Source of the DNA: Candidatus Rokuibacteriota bacterium
GTDB taxonomy: Bacteria; Methylomirabilota; Methylomirabilia; Rokubacteriales; CSP1-6
Length of the DNA stretch: 64,000 nt
Direction of reading: 5' to 3'
NCBI GenBank assembly: GCA_003220225.1
Contig: QHRU01000047.1
Location: forward strand, 1 to 64,000
Shown: piece by piece, positions 9,157 to 17,568 of the stretch
Numbering within the stretch: position 1 is the stretch's first letter
Layout of the letters: each line of letters starts with the position of its first letter
Notes under the pieces: generated by a model
Seen by the model: the letters and a program-made list of their open reading frames with translations, nothing else
The model's database searches: none
What the model was told of the DNA's origin: nothing
Made by a program: the position numbers and the translations under genes

Positions 9157-10122
9157 ATGAGATACGAGGTCGTCGAGGGCTGGGAGCAGCTGCCGAAGGG
9201 GTTCGAGCATCGCGACGTCGCGGGCGTGGCCGTGGACGGCGAGGACCGCGTCTTCTTGATCTGCCGCGGCGACCATCCGATCATCACCTACGATCAGAAA
9301 GGCGCCTTCCTGCGCTCGTGGGGCGAGGGTGACTTCACGTACCGCACGCACGGCATCTCGGTCGCGCCGGACGGCACCGTGTGGGCGACCGACGACGGCA
9401 ACCACACCGTCCGCCAGTTCACGCCGCAGGGCAAGCTGCTCCGAACGCTCGGCACGCTGAACACGGCCTCGGACACGGGCTACGACGGCAAGGACTACAT
9501 GACGATCACCCGTCCGGCGGGGCCCTTCAACCGCCCGACCAACCTCGCGATCGGCCCGAGGGGCGATCTGTATGTTTCCGACGGCTACGGCAACTGCCGG
9601 GTGCACCAGTTTTCGCCCAGCGGCACCCTCAAGCGCTCGTGGGGCGTGCCCGGCACCGGACCCGGCCAGTTCTATCTCCCGCACGGCATCGCGGTGGGCG
9701 CCGACGGCCGCGTGTTCGTGTGCGACCGCGAGAGCGATCGCATCCAGATCTTCAGCCCCGACGGCGAGTATCTCTCGGAGTGGACCGACACGCAGCGCCC
9801 CACCCACATCGTCTTCGACGAGCAGGGACGCGCGTACGTCTCCGAGCTCTGGTGGCACAAGGGACAGACCTCGCGGCGGCACGGCGTGACGCAGGAGCCC
9901 AAGCACGGGCGCGTCAGCGTCTTCGACGAGGACGGCCGGCTGCTCGCGCGCTGGGGCACGCCGGAGGCGACGAAGCCCGGCAGCTTCGCCGCGCCGCACG
10001 GCCTTGCCGTGGACAGCAAGGGCGCCGTCTACGTGGCGGAGGTGACGTGGACGTTCGCGGTCAGCCGCGGGCTGGCGCCCGCGGACTGTCACACGTTCCA
10101 GAAGTTCACTCCGCGCGCGTGA
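9157..10122 (+). CDS. NHL-repeat beta-propeller protein (peptidyl-amidating-lyase-like)
   Basis: A 321-residue protein. The ATG at 9157 is preceded by AGGAGG, and the region upstream to 8641 that stays open in this frame is the antisense of the binding-protein gene. It has repeated NHL blades: GVAVDGEDRVFLICRGDH, GISVAPDGTVWATDDGNH, NLAIGPRGDLYVSDGYGN, GIAVGADGRVFVCDRESDR, GLAVDSKGAVYVAEV. No signal peptide is seen. Similar proteins are annotated as peptidyl-alpha-hydroxyglycine lyase-like, but activity is untested for bacterial members. It overlaps the next gene by GTGA. Confidence 0.88.
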   Translation: MRYEVVEGWEQLPKGFEHRDVAGVAVDGEDRVFLICRGDHPIITYDQKGAFLRSWGEGDFTYRTHGISVAPDGTVWATDDGNHTVRQFTPQGKLLRTLGTLNTASDTGYDGKDYMTITRPAGPFNRPTNLAIGPRGDLYVSDGYGNCRVHQFSPSGTLKRSWGVPGTGPGQFYLPHGIAVGADGRVFVCDRESDRIQIFSPDGEYLSEWTDTQRPTHIVFDEQGRAYVSELWWHKGQTSRRHGVTQEPKHGRVSVFDEDGRLLARWGTPEATKPGSFAAPHGLAVDSKGAVYVAEVTWTFAVSRGLAPADCHTFQKFTPRA

Positions 10123-10787
10123 CCCGCCCTCTCGCGCGGGCGGCGCTGGCGCTGCTCGCCGGAGCTCTGCTCACCGGCGCGGCGGCGAAGGGGTCGCTGC
10201 GCGTCGACAACTGGGACGCGCTCGGGGCGGGGCCGCTCGACCTCGCCGTGTGGCGGGTCTATCCCTTCACGCAGTCGCCGAAGTTCAAAGAGCCGCCGGC
10301 CATCGTGGAGAGCGACGGCCGGCGCGCCCTCCTGCTGCGCACCGAGGGCGAGGCCATGCGCGTCGGGCGCCCGGTCAAGGTCGATCTGAAGGCGACGCCC
10401 TGGCTCGCCTGGGAGTGGAAGGCGCTCGACCTGCCCGTGCAGGGCGACGTGCGCGAGCCCAAGCGCAACGACCAGGCCGCCCGCATCATGCTGATGTTCG
10501 AGGGCATGAAGGGCATCCTCTACGTCTGGGACACGGCGTCGCCCGTCGGCACCGAGTCGCGGCCCGACGAGCTGGACATCTTCGACCGCGTGCTCATCGT
10601 CGTGCGCTCGGGCCAGGACGGCGTCGGACGCTGGACGCGCGAGCGGCGCGACGTCCTCGCCGATTACCGCCGCGTCTTCGGCGAGGCCCCGCGCCCGATC
10701 AAGTGGGTCGGCTTCGAGAGCCACTCCAACGACACGCGCTCGCGCAGCGCCGCGCTCTTCGGCGCCGCGAGCTTCGAGCCGCGCTGA
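10119..10787 (+). CDS. DUF3047 family exported protein
   Basis: A 222-residue protein starting at a GTG that overlaps the stop of the NHL gene. It has a signal peptide (VTRPLARAALALLAGALLTGAAA) and the DUF3047 pattern: WLAWEWKALDLP, DQAARIMLMFEG, LYVWDTASPVGTES, RVLIVVRSGQ, RRDVLADYRRVFGEAP and a C-terminal HSNDTRSRSAALFG. The family probably has a jelly-roll fold, and its function is not known. The coupling suggests a common role with the propeller protein. Confidence 0.86.
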   Translation: MTRPLARAALALLAGALLTGAAAKGSLRVDNWDALGAGPLDLAVWRVYPFTQSPKFKEPPAIVESDGRRALLLRTEGEAMRVGRPVKVDLKATPWLAWEWKALDLPVQGDVREPKRNDQAARIMLMFEGMKGILYVWDTASPVGTESRPDELDIFDRVLIVVRSGQDGVGRWTRERRDVLADYRRVFGEAPRPIKWVGFESHSNDTRSRSAALFGAASFEPR

Positions 10788-10794
10788 GGCGCGC

Positions 10795-11538
10795 GTGCGC
10801 GTCGTCGCGTGGAACATCCGGGCCGGCGGCGGCGTGCGCGCGGCCGGCATCGCGCGCCAGCTCGCGCGCTGGCAGCCCGATGTCGTCGCGCTCTCGGAGT
10901 TTCGCGCGACGCCGCCGAGCGCCCGGCTCGCCGCCCGGCTCGTGGCGGGCGGTCTCACCCACCAGCTCGCGACCTGCGACCCGCGCTCGACGCGGCGCAA
11001 CGCGCTGCTCGTCGCGTCGCGCTGGCCGTTGCGCCGCCTCCGCCTGAGCGCCGCCCCCGCCGAGCGCTGCCGCTGGCTGCTCGTCGCCGTCGACGCGCCG
11101 CGGCCGCTCGTCGTCGGCGCCATGCACGTGCCCAACCGCGTGAGCGGGCGCAAGTACCCGTTCCTCGACGCGGTGCTCGGCTGCGCGCGGCGCTGGCGCC
11201 TCGGGCCCGCGCTGCTGATCGGCGACACGAACTCGGGCCGCCGCGGGCTCGACGAAGAGGTGCCCGTGTTCAGCGCGCGCGAGGAGGGCTGGATCGACGC
11301 GCTCGCCGGCTGCGGCTGGGCCGACGCGTTCCGCCACCTGCGCGCCGAGGCGCGCGCCTACACGTGGTACTCGCCGAACGGGCGCAACGGCTTCCGCATC
11401 GACCAGGCGTTCGTCAACGCGCCGCTGCTGGCGCGCCTGAAAGACGCCGCCTACGTCTGGGGCGGCGCCGCCAGCCGTGCCCGCCGCGACCGCCTCAGCG
11501 ACCACGCCGCCCTCCTCGTCGATCTCGCCGAGGTCTAA
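10795..11538 (+). CDS. Endonuclease/exonuclease/phosphatase-fold protein
   Basis: A 247-residue protein starting at GTG 10795, 7 bp after the DUF3047 gene. Motifs of the EEP superfamily are present in order: VAWNIRAGGG, a catalytic Glu in VVALSEFRA, GAMHVPNR, LLIGDTNSG, FRIDQAFVN and LSDHAALLVDL. These give the metal-binding Asn/Glu/Asp and the His/Asp pair. The substrate could be DNA, RNA, a phospholipid or an inositol phosphate; sequence alone does not say. No signal peptide is evident. Confidence 0.88.
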   Translation: MRVVAWNIRAGGGVRAAGIARQLARWQPDVVALSEFRATPPSARLAARLVAGGLTHQLATCDPRSTRRNALLVASRWPLRRLRLSAAPAERCRWLLVAVDAPRPLVVGAMHVPNRVSGRKYPFLDAVLGCARRWRLGPALLIGDTNSGRRGLDEEVPVFSAREEGWIDALAGCGWADAFRHLRAEARAYTWYSPNGRNGFRIDQAFVNAPLLARLKDAAYVWGGAASRARRDRLSDHAALLVDLAEV

Positions 11539-11566
11539 GGGCGGAGTCATCAGCGTGCGGTGACTG

Positions 11567-12616
11567 ATGCCGAACCGCCGTTCCATCGTGTTTGCCCTGG
11601 CGGCCGCCGTGCTCTTTGGTGTGAGCACGCCGGCCGCGAAGTTTCTGGTCGCCCAGACCGATCCGTGGCTGACGGCGGGTCTTCTCTACCTGGGCTCGGG
11701 GACCGGACTCGGCATCGCATGGCTCCTTCGCCGTGGCCTGAGCCGCACGAAAGAAGCTCCCCTGCGACCCTCCGACCTGCCCTGGCTCGCTGCCGCGATC
11801 GCGAGCGGCGGCGTGGTAGCGCCTGTGCTCTTGATGTTCGGGCTTGCGCGCGCTCCCGCGGCGCAGGCGTCGCTGCTCCTCAACCTCGAGGGAGTCCTCA
11901 CTGCGGTGCTCGCCTGGGTCGTATTCAGGGAGCACTTCGACAGGAGGATCGCCATCGGCATGGGGCTCATCACCATTGGCGCGTTTGCACTCGCGTGGCA
12001 ACCCGCCGGCAGGCTGGGCGTGGAGCCCGCTGCGCTTCTGATCGTTGCCGCCTGCCTTGGATGGGCCATCGACAACAACCTCACCCGCAAGGTGTCCGGC
12101 GGCGATCCCGTGCTCATCGCTGCCGTGAAGGGCGGCGCCGCCGGGACTGTGAACCTCGGCATCGCGTTGGCCAGCACCGTCCGGCTGCCGGACGCCGGCT
12201 CGATCTTCGGCGCCAGCCTGGTGGGATTCTTCGGCTACGGCGTCAGCCTCGTGTTCTTCGTCCGGGCGCTACGCGACCTGGGCGCCGCGCGCACCGGCGC
12301 CTACTTCTCGACAGCGCCGTTCCTCGGCGCCGTGGCGTCGATCGTCGCGCTGAGCGAGCCATTCACCCTTCGCCTCGCGATCGCGGGTGTCCTGATGGCG
12401 CTCGGGGTCTGGCTTCATATCAGCGAGGCGCACGACCACGAGCACACCCACGAGGAGCTGCAGCACGAGCATCTGCACCGCCACGACGAGCATCACGCGC
12501 ATGCTCACGCACCAGAGGCACCAACCGACGAGCCCCACTCCCATCTGCATACACACGCCCCGCTTCTCCACGCGCATCCGCATTATCCCGACCTTCATCA
12601 TCGCCACGAGCATTGA
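11567..12616 (+). CDS. EamA/DMT-family transporter with long His-rich C-terminal tail
   Basis: A 349-residue inner-membrane protein with ten predicted helices in two EamA repeats (VFALAAAVLFGVSTPAAKFL at the start; FFGYGVSLVFFVRALRDLGAARTGAY in the second half). From about residue 284 a hydrophilic tail carries dozens of His with Asp/Glu: EAHDHEHTHEEL, HEHLHRHDEHHAHAHA, HSHLHTHAP, ending HHRHEH. Such tails bind Ni, Co or Zn in other carriers, so metal export or metal-regulated transport is a fair inference. It faces the Vgb-like gene convergently. Confidence 0.9.
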   Translation: MPNRRSIVFALAAAVLFGVSTPAAKFLVAQTDPWLTAGLLYLGSGTGLGIAWLLRRGLSRTKEAPLRPSDLPWLAAAIASGGVVAPVLLMFGLARAPAAQASLLLNLEGVLTAVLAWVVFREHFDRRIAIGMGLITIGAFALAWQPAGRLGVEPAALLIVAACLGWAIDNNLTRKVSGGDPVLIAAVKGGAAGTVNLGIALASTVRLPDAGSIFGASLVGFFGYGVSLVFFVRALRDLGAARTGAYFSTAPFLGAVASIVALSEPFTLRLAIAGVLMALGVWLHISEAHDHEHTHEELQHEHLHRHDEHHAHAHAPEAPTDEPHSHLHTHAPLLHAHPHYPDLHHRHEH

Positions 12617-12634
12617 CCGCCGTACGGTGGCACG

Positions 12635-13861
12635 TCACTTCGCGATTCTGACCAGCGTCACGGCATTGACGAGGCTGTTGGCCAGCACGAAGTCGCCGTC
12701 TCGCGTGACCGAGGTGTTGCGCACGATGTTGCCGCCACCCGGGATCGCCCAGCTCTGGAACTTCTGGGCCTTGGGATCGAAGCGCACGACCGTGTTCGGT
12801 GTCGTTCCCGACTCGCTGTACCAGATGGCGTCGTTGATGGCCGAGATGCCATAGGGCTCGGACTTCGGCCCGCTCGGAGAAGGCCATTCCGAGACCTTGC
12901 CGGTCGCGGGATCGAGACGACCGAGATAACCGCGCGAGAAGTCGCTGTACCAGACAAGGTCGTCACTCGTGATCGTGACGCGCCGGGGGCGCGATGCCGC
13001 ATCCGGCAGAGGGTACTCCCGAATCTCCAGCGTCTTGGGATCGACGCTTCCCACTTTGTTGGTGCCGAAGGCGACGTAGAACACCGTGCCTTTCGAATTC
13101 ACCGCCATGCCATAGGGGCGCGACTTCGGCGTCGGCGGTGTGAGGAGCTTGATCTCGCCGGTCTTCGGGTCGAGCCGGCCCACCCGGTTGGCATTCTGGA
13201 CGGTGAACCACAGAATTCCACTCTGATCGAAGATCAGCGTGTGCGGATCCTTTGCGTCCGGGTCCGGCATCGTGTACTCGGTGACGACACCCGTTTTCGG
13301 GTGGAGCCTTCCGACCAACGCTCCGGTGTTTCCCGTGTACCAGATGTTGCCGTCCCTGTCCTCGACCAGACCGTGGGGCCCGGAGTGCGGCGTCTTCAGA
13401 GGATATTCCCTGAAGCGGCCCGTCTTCGGATCGAGCCGCCCGAGGACGTTGTTCATCTGGCCCGTGTACCAGAGCGACCCGTCCGCCGTCGCCAACGGGT
13501 CGTGCGGGCGAGATCCCGGCGTCGGCACCGGCCACTCCTTGATCGAGACTTTGGCGGGGCCCGGGATCACCACGCCGGCAGGCTTCGCTTTCTCCGGAAA
13601 GTTCTTGGTCAAGTACTCCGTGATCGTGGCGACCTGATCCGTCGGCAAGGTCACTCCGTGATTCGCCATCATCCGCATGACCGTGACCCAGCCACCGGGC
13701 GTGTATCCCGCGCCGAGGCGCGCGTAGAACGGGTGGCAGCTGTTGCAATGTGCGGCGACGAGTTCCTTGCCCTTTCCCTCGGGCAACTCCTGGCTCCCGG
13801 CGGGAAGCGCGAAGCACACCAGAGCCGCCGCCATCACGGGCACGAGTCGTCGGTTAGGCAC
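12635..13861 (-). CDS. Exported monohaem cytochrome c fused to Vgb-like beta-propeller
   Basis: A 408-residue protein. I choose GTG 13861, which has AAGGAGG five bases upstream, over the frame to 13891. A signal peptide (RRLVPVMAAALVCFALPAGS) is followed by a cytochrome c domain with the haem motif CNSCH and an axial-Met candidate in MRMMANHGVTLP. The rest is a virginiamycin-B-lyase-like propeller with repeated blades (LWYTGQMNNVLGRLDPKTG, IWYTGNTGALVGRLHPKTG, LWFTVQNANRVGRLDPKTG). The fusion suggests a periplasmic redox sensor or dehydrogenase rather than streptogramin inactivation. Confidence 0.88.
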   Translation of the reverse strand: MPNRRLVPVMAAALVCFALPAGSQELPEGKGKELVAAHCNSCHPFYARLGAGYTPGGWVTVMRMMANHGVTLPTDQVATITEYLTKNFPEKAKPAGVVIPGPAKVSIKEWPVPTPGSRPHDPLATADGSLWYTGQMNNVLGRLDPKTGRFREYPLKTPHSGPHGLVEDRDGNIWYTGNTGALVGRLHPKTGVVTEYTMPDPDAKDPHTLIFDQSGILWFTVQNANRVGRLDPKTGEIKLLTPPTPKSRPYGMAVNSKGTVFYVAFGTNKVGSVDPKTLEIREYPLPDAASRPRRVTITSDDLVWYSDFSRGYLGRLDPATGKVSEWPSPSGPKSEPYGISAINDAIWYSESGTTPNTVVRFDPKAQKFQSWAIPGGGNIVRNTSVTRDGDFVLANSLVNAVTLVRIAK

Positions 13862-13965
13862 GGTGACCTCCTTGGCTGCTTCGCGCATCATCGCAAGCGC
13901 CGGCGAAGAAGGACGGCAGCGAACCGAGTGTCGCGGTGAGCTGCGCGTCGCTACGCCGTCGGGTC

Positions 13966-14059
13966 ATTTCACGATCGTGACCGCCAGGACGGCGCGGTAG
14001 ATCTCCGTCTGGTCACCCGTGAACTTCGGGTCATTGTAACGATTGACTCTCCTCTGCGC
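13966..14059 (-). pseudogene. Open in-frame extension after the beta-barrel gene stop; possible gene remnant
   Basis: Directly after the TAG at 14060-14062 the same frame stays open for about 30 codons and ends at TGA 13966-13968. The peptide is protein-like (NRYNDPKFTGDQTEIYRAV, then LAVTIVK), unlike random high-GC translation. It has no start codon or ribosome binding site of its own. It may be the tail of another lost gene, or the beta-barrel protein may once have been longer. Confidence 0.35.
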
Positions 14060-14848
14060 CTATCGGTTGAGCGAGGACACCGAAAAGCCGAAGGTCAGGC
14101 CGAGCGTGAACTGCCAGTCGGCAACGCCGGCGCTCAGCCCTCGTCGGACGCCGGCGTCGAACCAGATGTTCTTCGAAGACCACGGCTGCCAGATGGCGCC
14201 GAGCAGGACGGAGTTTCGCTGGTCTTCGCGCCGGGGCTTCTCTCCGTTGACCTCGGCCACCACGCGGACCCCGCTCGCGACGGGCAGCTCGCCGATGAGC
14301 CCCCAGATACCCACCAGGTCGCCCGTCGAGCGTTGGATGCCGAGACCTCCGTTGAGGTGAAACATGAATGGCCCGAGCTTGTCGCTGACGATGCCGATCC
14401 CTTCGAAGCCGAAGCGCCGCTCTCCCTTCTCGGTGGAGGGCAGCAGGGGCCCGGCCTCCACCGCAATCCCGAATCCCTCTTTGTCCTGGAGGGCGCCTTC
14501 CTTGAGGACGCCTTTGACGAAGAGGGCGGGGTCAATCACGTTGACTTCAGCGTCGGGGCTGCGCTTGACGGCGAACTCGGCCACCGCCTCCCAGTTCTTG
14601 AGGAGCCCGTAGTTCACGACGACGCGGGGAATGATGAACGCGTTCTCGTCCTTTTCGCGCTCGAGCGTGAAGTAACCGACCTCGATCTCGACCTCCTTGG
14701 GATCGGCGACCGCGGCGTCCGTCGAGACAAACGGCCGATAGCCCCACGCCGAGGTCGCCCCGACGGCACACCAGAGGAGGAACGTTGCGGCCGCGGCCCG
14801 TCGACGCCGGTGGGCATGGCGGCGGTCGGCGCCATGCTCGAGAACCAT
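14060..14848 (-). CDS. Probable outer-membrane beta-barrel protein
   Basis: A 262-residue exported protein with an Arg/His-rich n-region, hydrophobic core (AAAATFLLWCAVGATSAWG) and then YRPFVSTDAAVADPKEVEIEVGYF, an opening common in outer-membrane transporter-like barrels. The mature part alternates polar and hydrophobic residues (FIIPRVVVNYGLLKNWEAVAE, FMFHLNGGLGIQ, NIWFDAGVRRGL, FTLGLTFGF), as expected for about 10-12 strands. It starts one base after the stop of the ChrB-like gene. The cargo is unknown; the chromate context suggests a link to metal stress. Confidence 0.75.
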   Translation of the reverse strand: MVLEHGADRRHAHRRRRAAAATFLLWCAVGATSAWGYRPFVSTDAAVADPKEVEIEVGYFTLEREKDENAFIIPRVVVNYGLLKNWEAVAEFAVKRSPDAEVNVIDPALFVKGVLKEGALQDKEGFGIAVEAGPLLPSTEKGERRFGFEGIGIVSDKLGPFMFHLNGGLGIQRSTGDLVGIWGLIGELPVASGVRVVAEVNGEKPRREDQRNSVLLGAIWQPWSSKNIWFDAGVRRGLSAGVADWQFTLGLTFGFSVSSLNR

Positions 14849-15286
14849 CTATTTTGTCGGCCGGCCGGCCGTCGATCGGCAGTACGCATACAGGGCGTCG
14901 TACGCCGGGAATTGTTTCGCCATGTTGTCGTGGTCGTCCTTGGCCATCGCCTGGAACCCCGTCGCCAGCGCGTAGAGGCCCGCCGACTCCGGCGTGAGCT
15001 GCCGGGCATCGGTGTCCGCGCCGCGCACAATCAGTGCGAGGGCGCGGAGCGCAGGGTCGTCGAGCCTGTATTTTTCCAGGAACGCGTCGAACGAGCAGCG
15101 CTCACCATGATGACCGAGCTCCACGCCCGGGATGTCGTACGGCATCGCGCCCTCGCGTTCAGCAACGCTCACCACCTGGTCCTTTGGCACGAACAAGAAC
15201 GTCGGCTGCTTGTCGATGAATCGGCTGATCAGCCAGGGACACGCGATTCGATCGACGCGCGCTTTCTCACGGGTGACCCACTTCAT
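14849..15286 (-). CDS. ChrB-like chromate-resistance domain protein
   Basis: A 145-residue protein beginning MKWVTREKARVDRIACPWLI, followed by FLFVPKDQVVSVAEREGAMPYDIPG and ELGHHGERCSFD, which is the C-terminal domain of ChrB. The N-terminal DNA-binding part of full ChrB regulators is absent. Full ChrB acts as a chromate-responsive regulator and works with the ChrA pump; stand-alone C-terminal domains are annotated as chromate-resistance proteins of uncertain role. ChrA is encoded 2.5 kb away, in the opposite direction. Confidence 0.88.
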   Translation of the reverse strand: MKWVTREKARVDRIACPWLISRFIDKQPTFLFVPKDQVVSVAEREGAMPYDIPGVELGHHGERCSFDAFLEKYRLDDPALRALALIVRGADTDARQLTPESAGLYALATGFQAMAKDDHDNMAKQFPAYDALYAYCRSTAGRPTK

Positions 15287-15295
15287 GCGTCTCCC

Positions 15296-16201
15296 CTACT
15301 TGCGGCTGTTGGTCTGGTCGAGCGCGGCCTTGAGGGCCTGCGCCAGCTTCACCGGGTCGTCGTTCGCCCAGAAGTGCATGTAGAAGAGGCGGGGCACGTC
15401 CATGAGCGCGTGGTTGTGGATCGCCGTGACGTCGACGCCCTGCTGCCGCAGCGTCTTGGCCACCGCGTTCACTTCCTTGTCGATCAGCACGAAGTCGCCG
15501 GTGATCGCCGCCTTCCCGTCACTCGTCGGCTGGAAGTTCATCACGGTGACGACGCCCATGGCTGGAAGCAGCGGTTGGCCCATCTCGGTAATCGCTTCCG
15601 CCCGCGGCACGGTGACCTGGAACACGCCGGCGCCGACGTCCCGTCCGGAGCGGCCGAGCGCCTGCTCGATGGCCTTCGTGTCGAGGGTCGGGCCGCCCGC
15701 CGCGACCGAAGCGGGTGCCGGGCCGCCGAGTGGCGTGCCGCTCGCGGACAGCGCCTGACGGAGCGCGCGCGCCATCTGCACGGCGTCGCCGTGGCCGCTG
15801 TAGTGCATATACATCGTGTGCGGCGACATCTCGTTCAGATGGTTGTGGACCGCCGTCACCTCGAGGCCGCCCGCAAACAACCCCGACATCACGGCCGGGA
15901 TCTCCTGATCGAGCAGAACGAGGTCGCCCATGACCATGGCGTGGTCACCGATCTGCTTGAACGCCGCGTACGAGCCCAGGGCGAAGCCCGCCTTCACCGG
16001 CACGCCCTTCACCGTGACGCTGAGGTCGGTGCGAGGCATGCCGATGCGGAAGACGTCGCCGGGCTGCATCTGTCCCGACTTGCCGAGGGCTTGCTCGACG
16101 GCTTTCCAGTCAGGATCCGCGGCCCACGCGGCGAACGGCATGGCGAAGGCGGCGATGACTGCGCAGAATGCGACGACGGAGCTGAGCTGTCGTGACTTCA
16201 T
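15296..16201 (-). CDS. DUF1259 (LppY/LpqO-like) exported protein
   Basis: A 301-residue protein. The ATG at 16201 has AAGGAG nine bases upstream and begins a signal peptide (MKSRQLSSVVAFCAVIAAFA, cleaved near AAWA). Two similar halves follow: each has a DWKAVEQALGKSG or IEQALGRSG segment, a VFRIGMPR or VFQVTVPR segment, and a VTAVHNH or VTAIHNH segment before an MHYSGHGD or MHFWANDDP motif. This duplicated pattern is DUF1259; function is unknown. It is 9 bp upstream of the ChrB-like gene and likely co-transcribed. Confidence 0.85.
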   Translation of the reverse strand: MKSRQLSSVVAFCAVIAAFAMPFAAWAADPDWKAVEQALGKSGQMQPGDVFRIGMPRTDLSVTVKGVPVKAGFALGSYAAFKQIGDHAMVMGDLVLLDQEIPAVMSGLFAGGLEVTAVHNHLNEMSPHTMYMHYSGHGDAVQMARALRQALSASGTPLGGPAPASVAAGGPTLDTKAIEQALGRSGRDVGAGVFQVTVPRAEAITEMGQPLLPAMGVVTVMNFQPTSDGKAAITGDFVLIDKEVNAVAKTLRQQGVDVTAIHNHALMDVPRLFYMHFWANDDPVKLAQALKAALDQTNSRK

Positions 16202-16215
16202 CGCGGACTTCTCCT

Positions 16216-16326
16216 TCATCGCGCATGCGCCGGGTGAAGACGCGCAACGCTCGTCCAGTTGATGTTGTCCATGAATGCATCGACGTAGTTCGCCGCCGCC
16301 GCGCCATAGTCGAGGTGGTACGAGTG
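16216..16326 (-). pseudogene. Remnant of Fe/Mn superoxide dismutase C-terminus (chrC-like)
   Basis: The last 36 codons of a longer meaningless frame read [20 protein letters not shown] then [11 protein letters not shown], ending at TGA 16216-16218. This closely matches the end of Fe/Mn superoxide dismutases (EHxYxLDYG...Y...NINW). The metal-binding and N-terminal parts are absent; upstream lies the stop of the neighbouring exported protein. In known chr operons chrC encodes a superoxide dismutase, so this is best read as a decayed chrC. Confidence 0.72.
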
Positions 16327-16351
16327 CAAAGACAAACGACGACAGCTCTCA

Positions 16352-17017
16352 TTAGCCGCCTGCCGCCACGCCACGGATCGTGAGGTCATCAAACGCCGTG
16401 ACCGAATCAGCCTTCGTCCACAGGCCCACACGCCCGGATCTGTAGCGACGGTCGTGGTGATCGAGATAGAGCTTGCCGTCGAGCCACGCCTGGATGTGAT
16501 CCCCCAACGCCACCACCCGGACCGTGTGCCACTGCCCGGGTGCCGGCGCCTTGACGCGCGCGGTCGCCAACTGACTCCGGCCTCGGTCGTAGTAGTAGAG
16601 GCGGAAGTTGTCCTCGAGTGCATTGGCACGGACCACGTAGTACTTGCCGTCGTTGAACCGGAACACGATCCCGCCCGAGGCATCTTGGCGCCCCGAAAGC
16701 GGCTTGAATTTCATGGAGACGTCGACGTCGGTAAACGGGCCAACCGGGGCAACAATGACGTTGAATTCGTTCCTCATGGCGCGCTGTACAAGCACCGTCT
16801 TGCCGCTCGGTGCCCCGGCCATTTCCTCAACGGTCCACTGTCCGTCCACCGTCGACCAGCCGTCGACGCCCTTGCTTTCGAAGTCGAACTTCTCCTCGGG
16901 CGCGTTCCCGGGCATTTTCAGCTCCTCAGCAGCCTCGGAATGCTGGGGCCATGGACTGCTCAGCAACGCCGCCCCGGCCAACGTGAATTTGAAGATGGCG
17001 CGACGGGAGACGTTCAA
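16352..17017 (-). CDS. Exported DUF1080/LamG-like protein
   Basis: A 221-residue protein starting at TTG 17017, whose TTG overlaps the TGA of the upstream gene (ATTGA), a coupled start preceded by GGAAAGG. The N-terminus ([20 protein letters not shown]) resembles a Tat-type or Sec signal. The mature part is a jelly-roll domain: [97 protein letters not shown]. This is the DUF1080/family-16-like fold, which binds carbohydrates or has no known activity. Confidence 0.82.
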   Translation of the reverse strand: MNVSRRAIFKFTLAGAALLSSPWPQHSEAAEELKMPGNAPEEKFDFESKGVDGWSTVDGQWTVEEMAGAPSGKTVLVQRAMRNEFNVIVAPVGPFTDVDVSMKFKPLSGRQDASGGIVFRFNDGKYYVVRANALEDNFRLYYYDRGRSQLATARVKAPAPGQWHTVRVVALGDHIQAWLDGKLYLDHHDRRYRSGRVGLWTKADSVTAFDDLTIRGVAAGG

Positions 17018-17532
17018 TCGAGCCTTTCCGACACCGTCTTCCATTCTTCGCCCTTCACCAGCGTCACGTCGGCCACGGGGTGGCCATCCTTCAACGCCGG
17101 CATGACGCTGACGGCGCGGTAGCCTTTGTTCTCCTTCACGGCCTCGGACGCAGCGGCATCGAGCGACCGCTTGGCCTTCGCCATCGCTTCGCTCTGAGCC
17201 TTGGCGTGTGCGAGATCGTCGGCGTTGGTGATCGGCTCTGCTTTCGCGACCTTGCCGGTCTTGTGGTCGACGATCACCTCGGAGAACTTGTCGCCGCCCT
17301 TCATCGTGTAAACGGACAACTGGAGCTTGCCGTCCTCGACCTCGTACTTCGCGGAAATCGGCTTGCCTTCCTTCGCGCTCGCCGTGAGGCCGCGCTGAAG
17401 GGGAATCTTGGCGTCCCTCAGGGCCTTCGCCAACTCGGCGTGCTCCTTGTCCTGAGACGTCTGCGCCCAGCCTGTCGGAACAGCAAAGGCCCACGCCACG
17501 AGGAACGCCAGCACGATCGTCGTCGTTTTCAT
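17014..17532 (-). CDS. Exported PepSY-like domain protein
   Basis: A 172-residue protein with a clear signal peptide (MKTTTIVLAFLVAWAFAVPT, then GWAQ) and a TGGAGAC site before the ATG. The body has a PepSY-like pattern: SAKYEVEDGKLQLSVYTMKG followed by FSEVIVDHKTGKVAKAEPI, then an Ala/Lys-rich helix and a second part ending VADVTLVKGEEWKTVSERL. PepSY domains are small periplasmic inhibitors or sensors. It is coupled to the DUF1080-like gene. Confidence 0.78.
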   Translation of the reverse strand: MKTTTIVLAFLVAWAFAVPTGWAQTSQDKEHAELAKALRDAKIPLQRGLTASAKEGKPISAKYEVEDGKLQLSVYTMKGGDKFSEVIVDHKTGKVAKAEPITNADDLAHAKAQSEAMAKAKRSLDAAASEAVKENKGYRAVSVMPALKDGHPVADVTLVKGEEWKTVSERLD

Positions 17533-17568
17533 GGTGCGTCTCCAGGTTTGAGTGTGGTGTGGTGATTG

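Noticed and set aside
12635-13861. Streptogramin (virginiamycin B) lyase as resistance gene
   Set aside because: The fused haem domain and signal peptide argue for a redox role; Vgb-like propellers are common without that activity.
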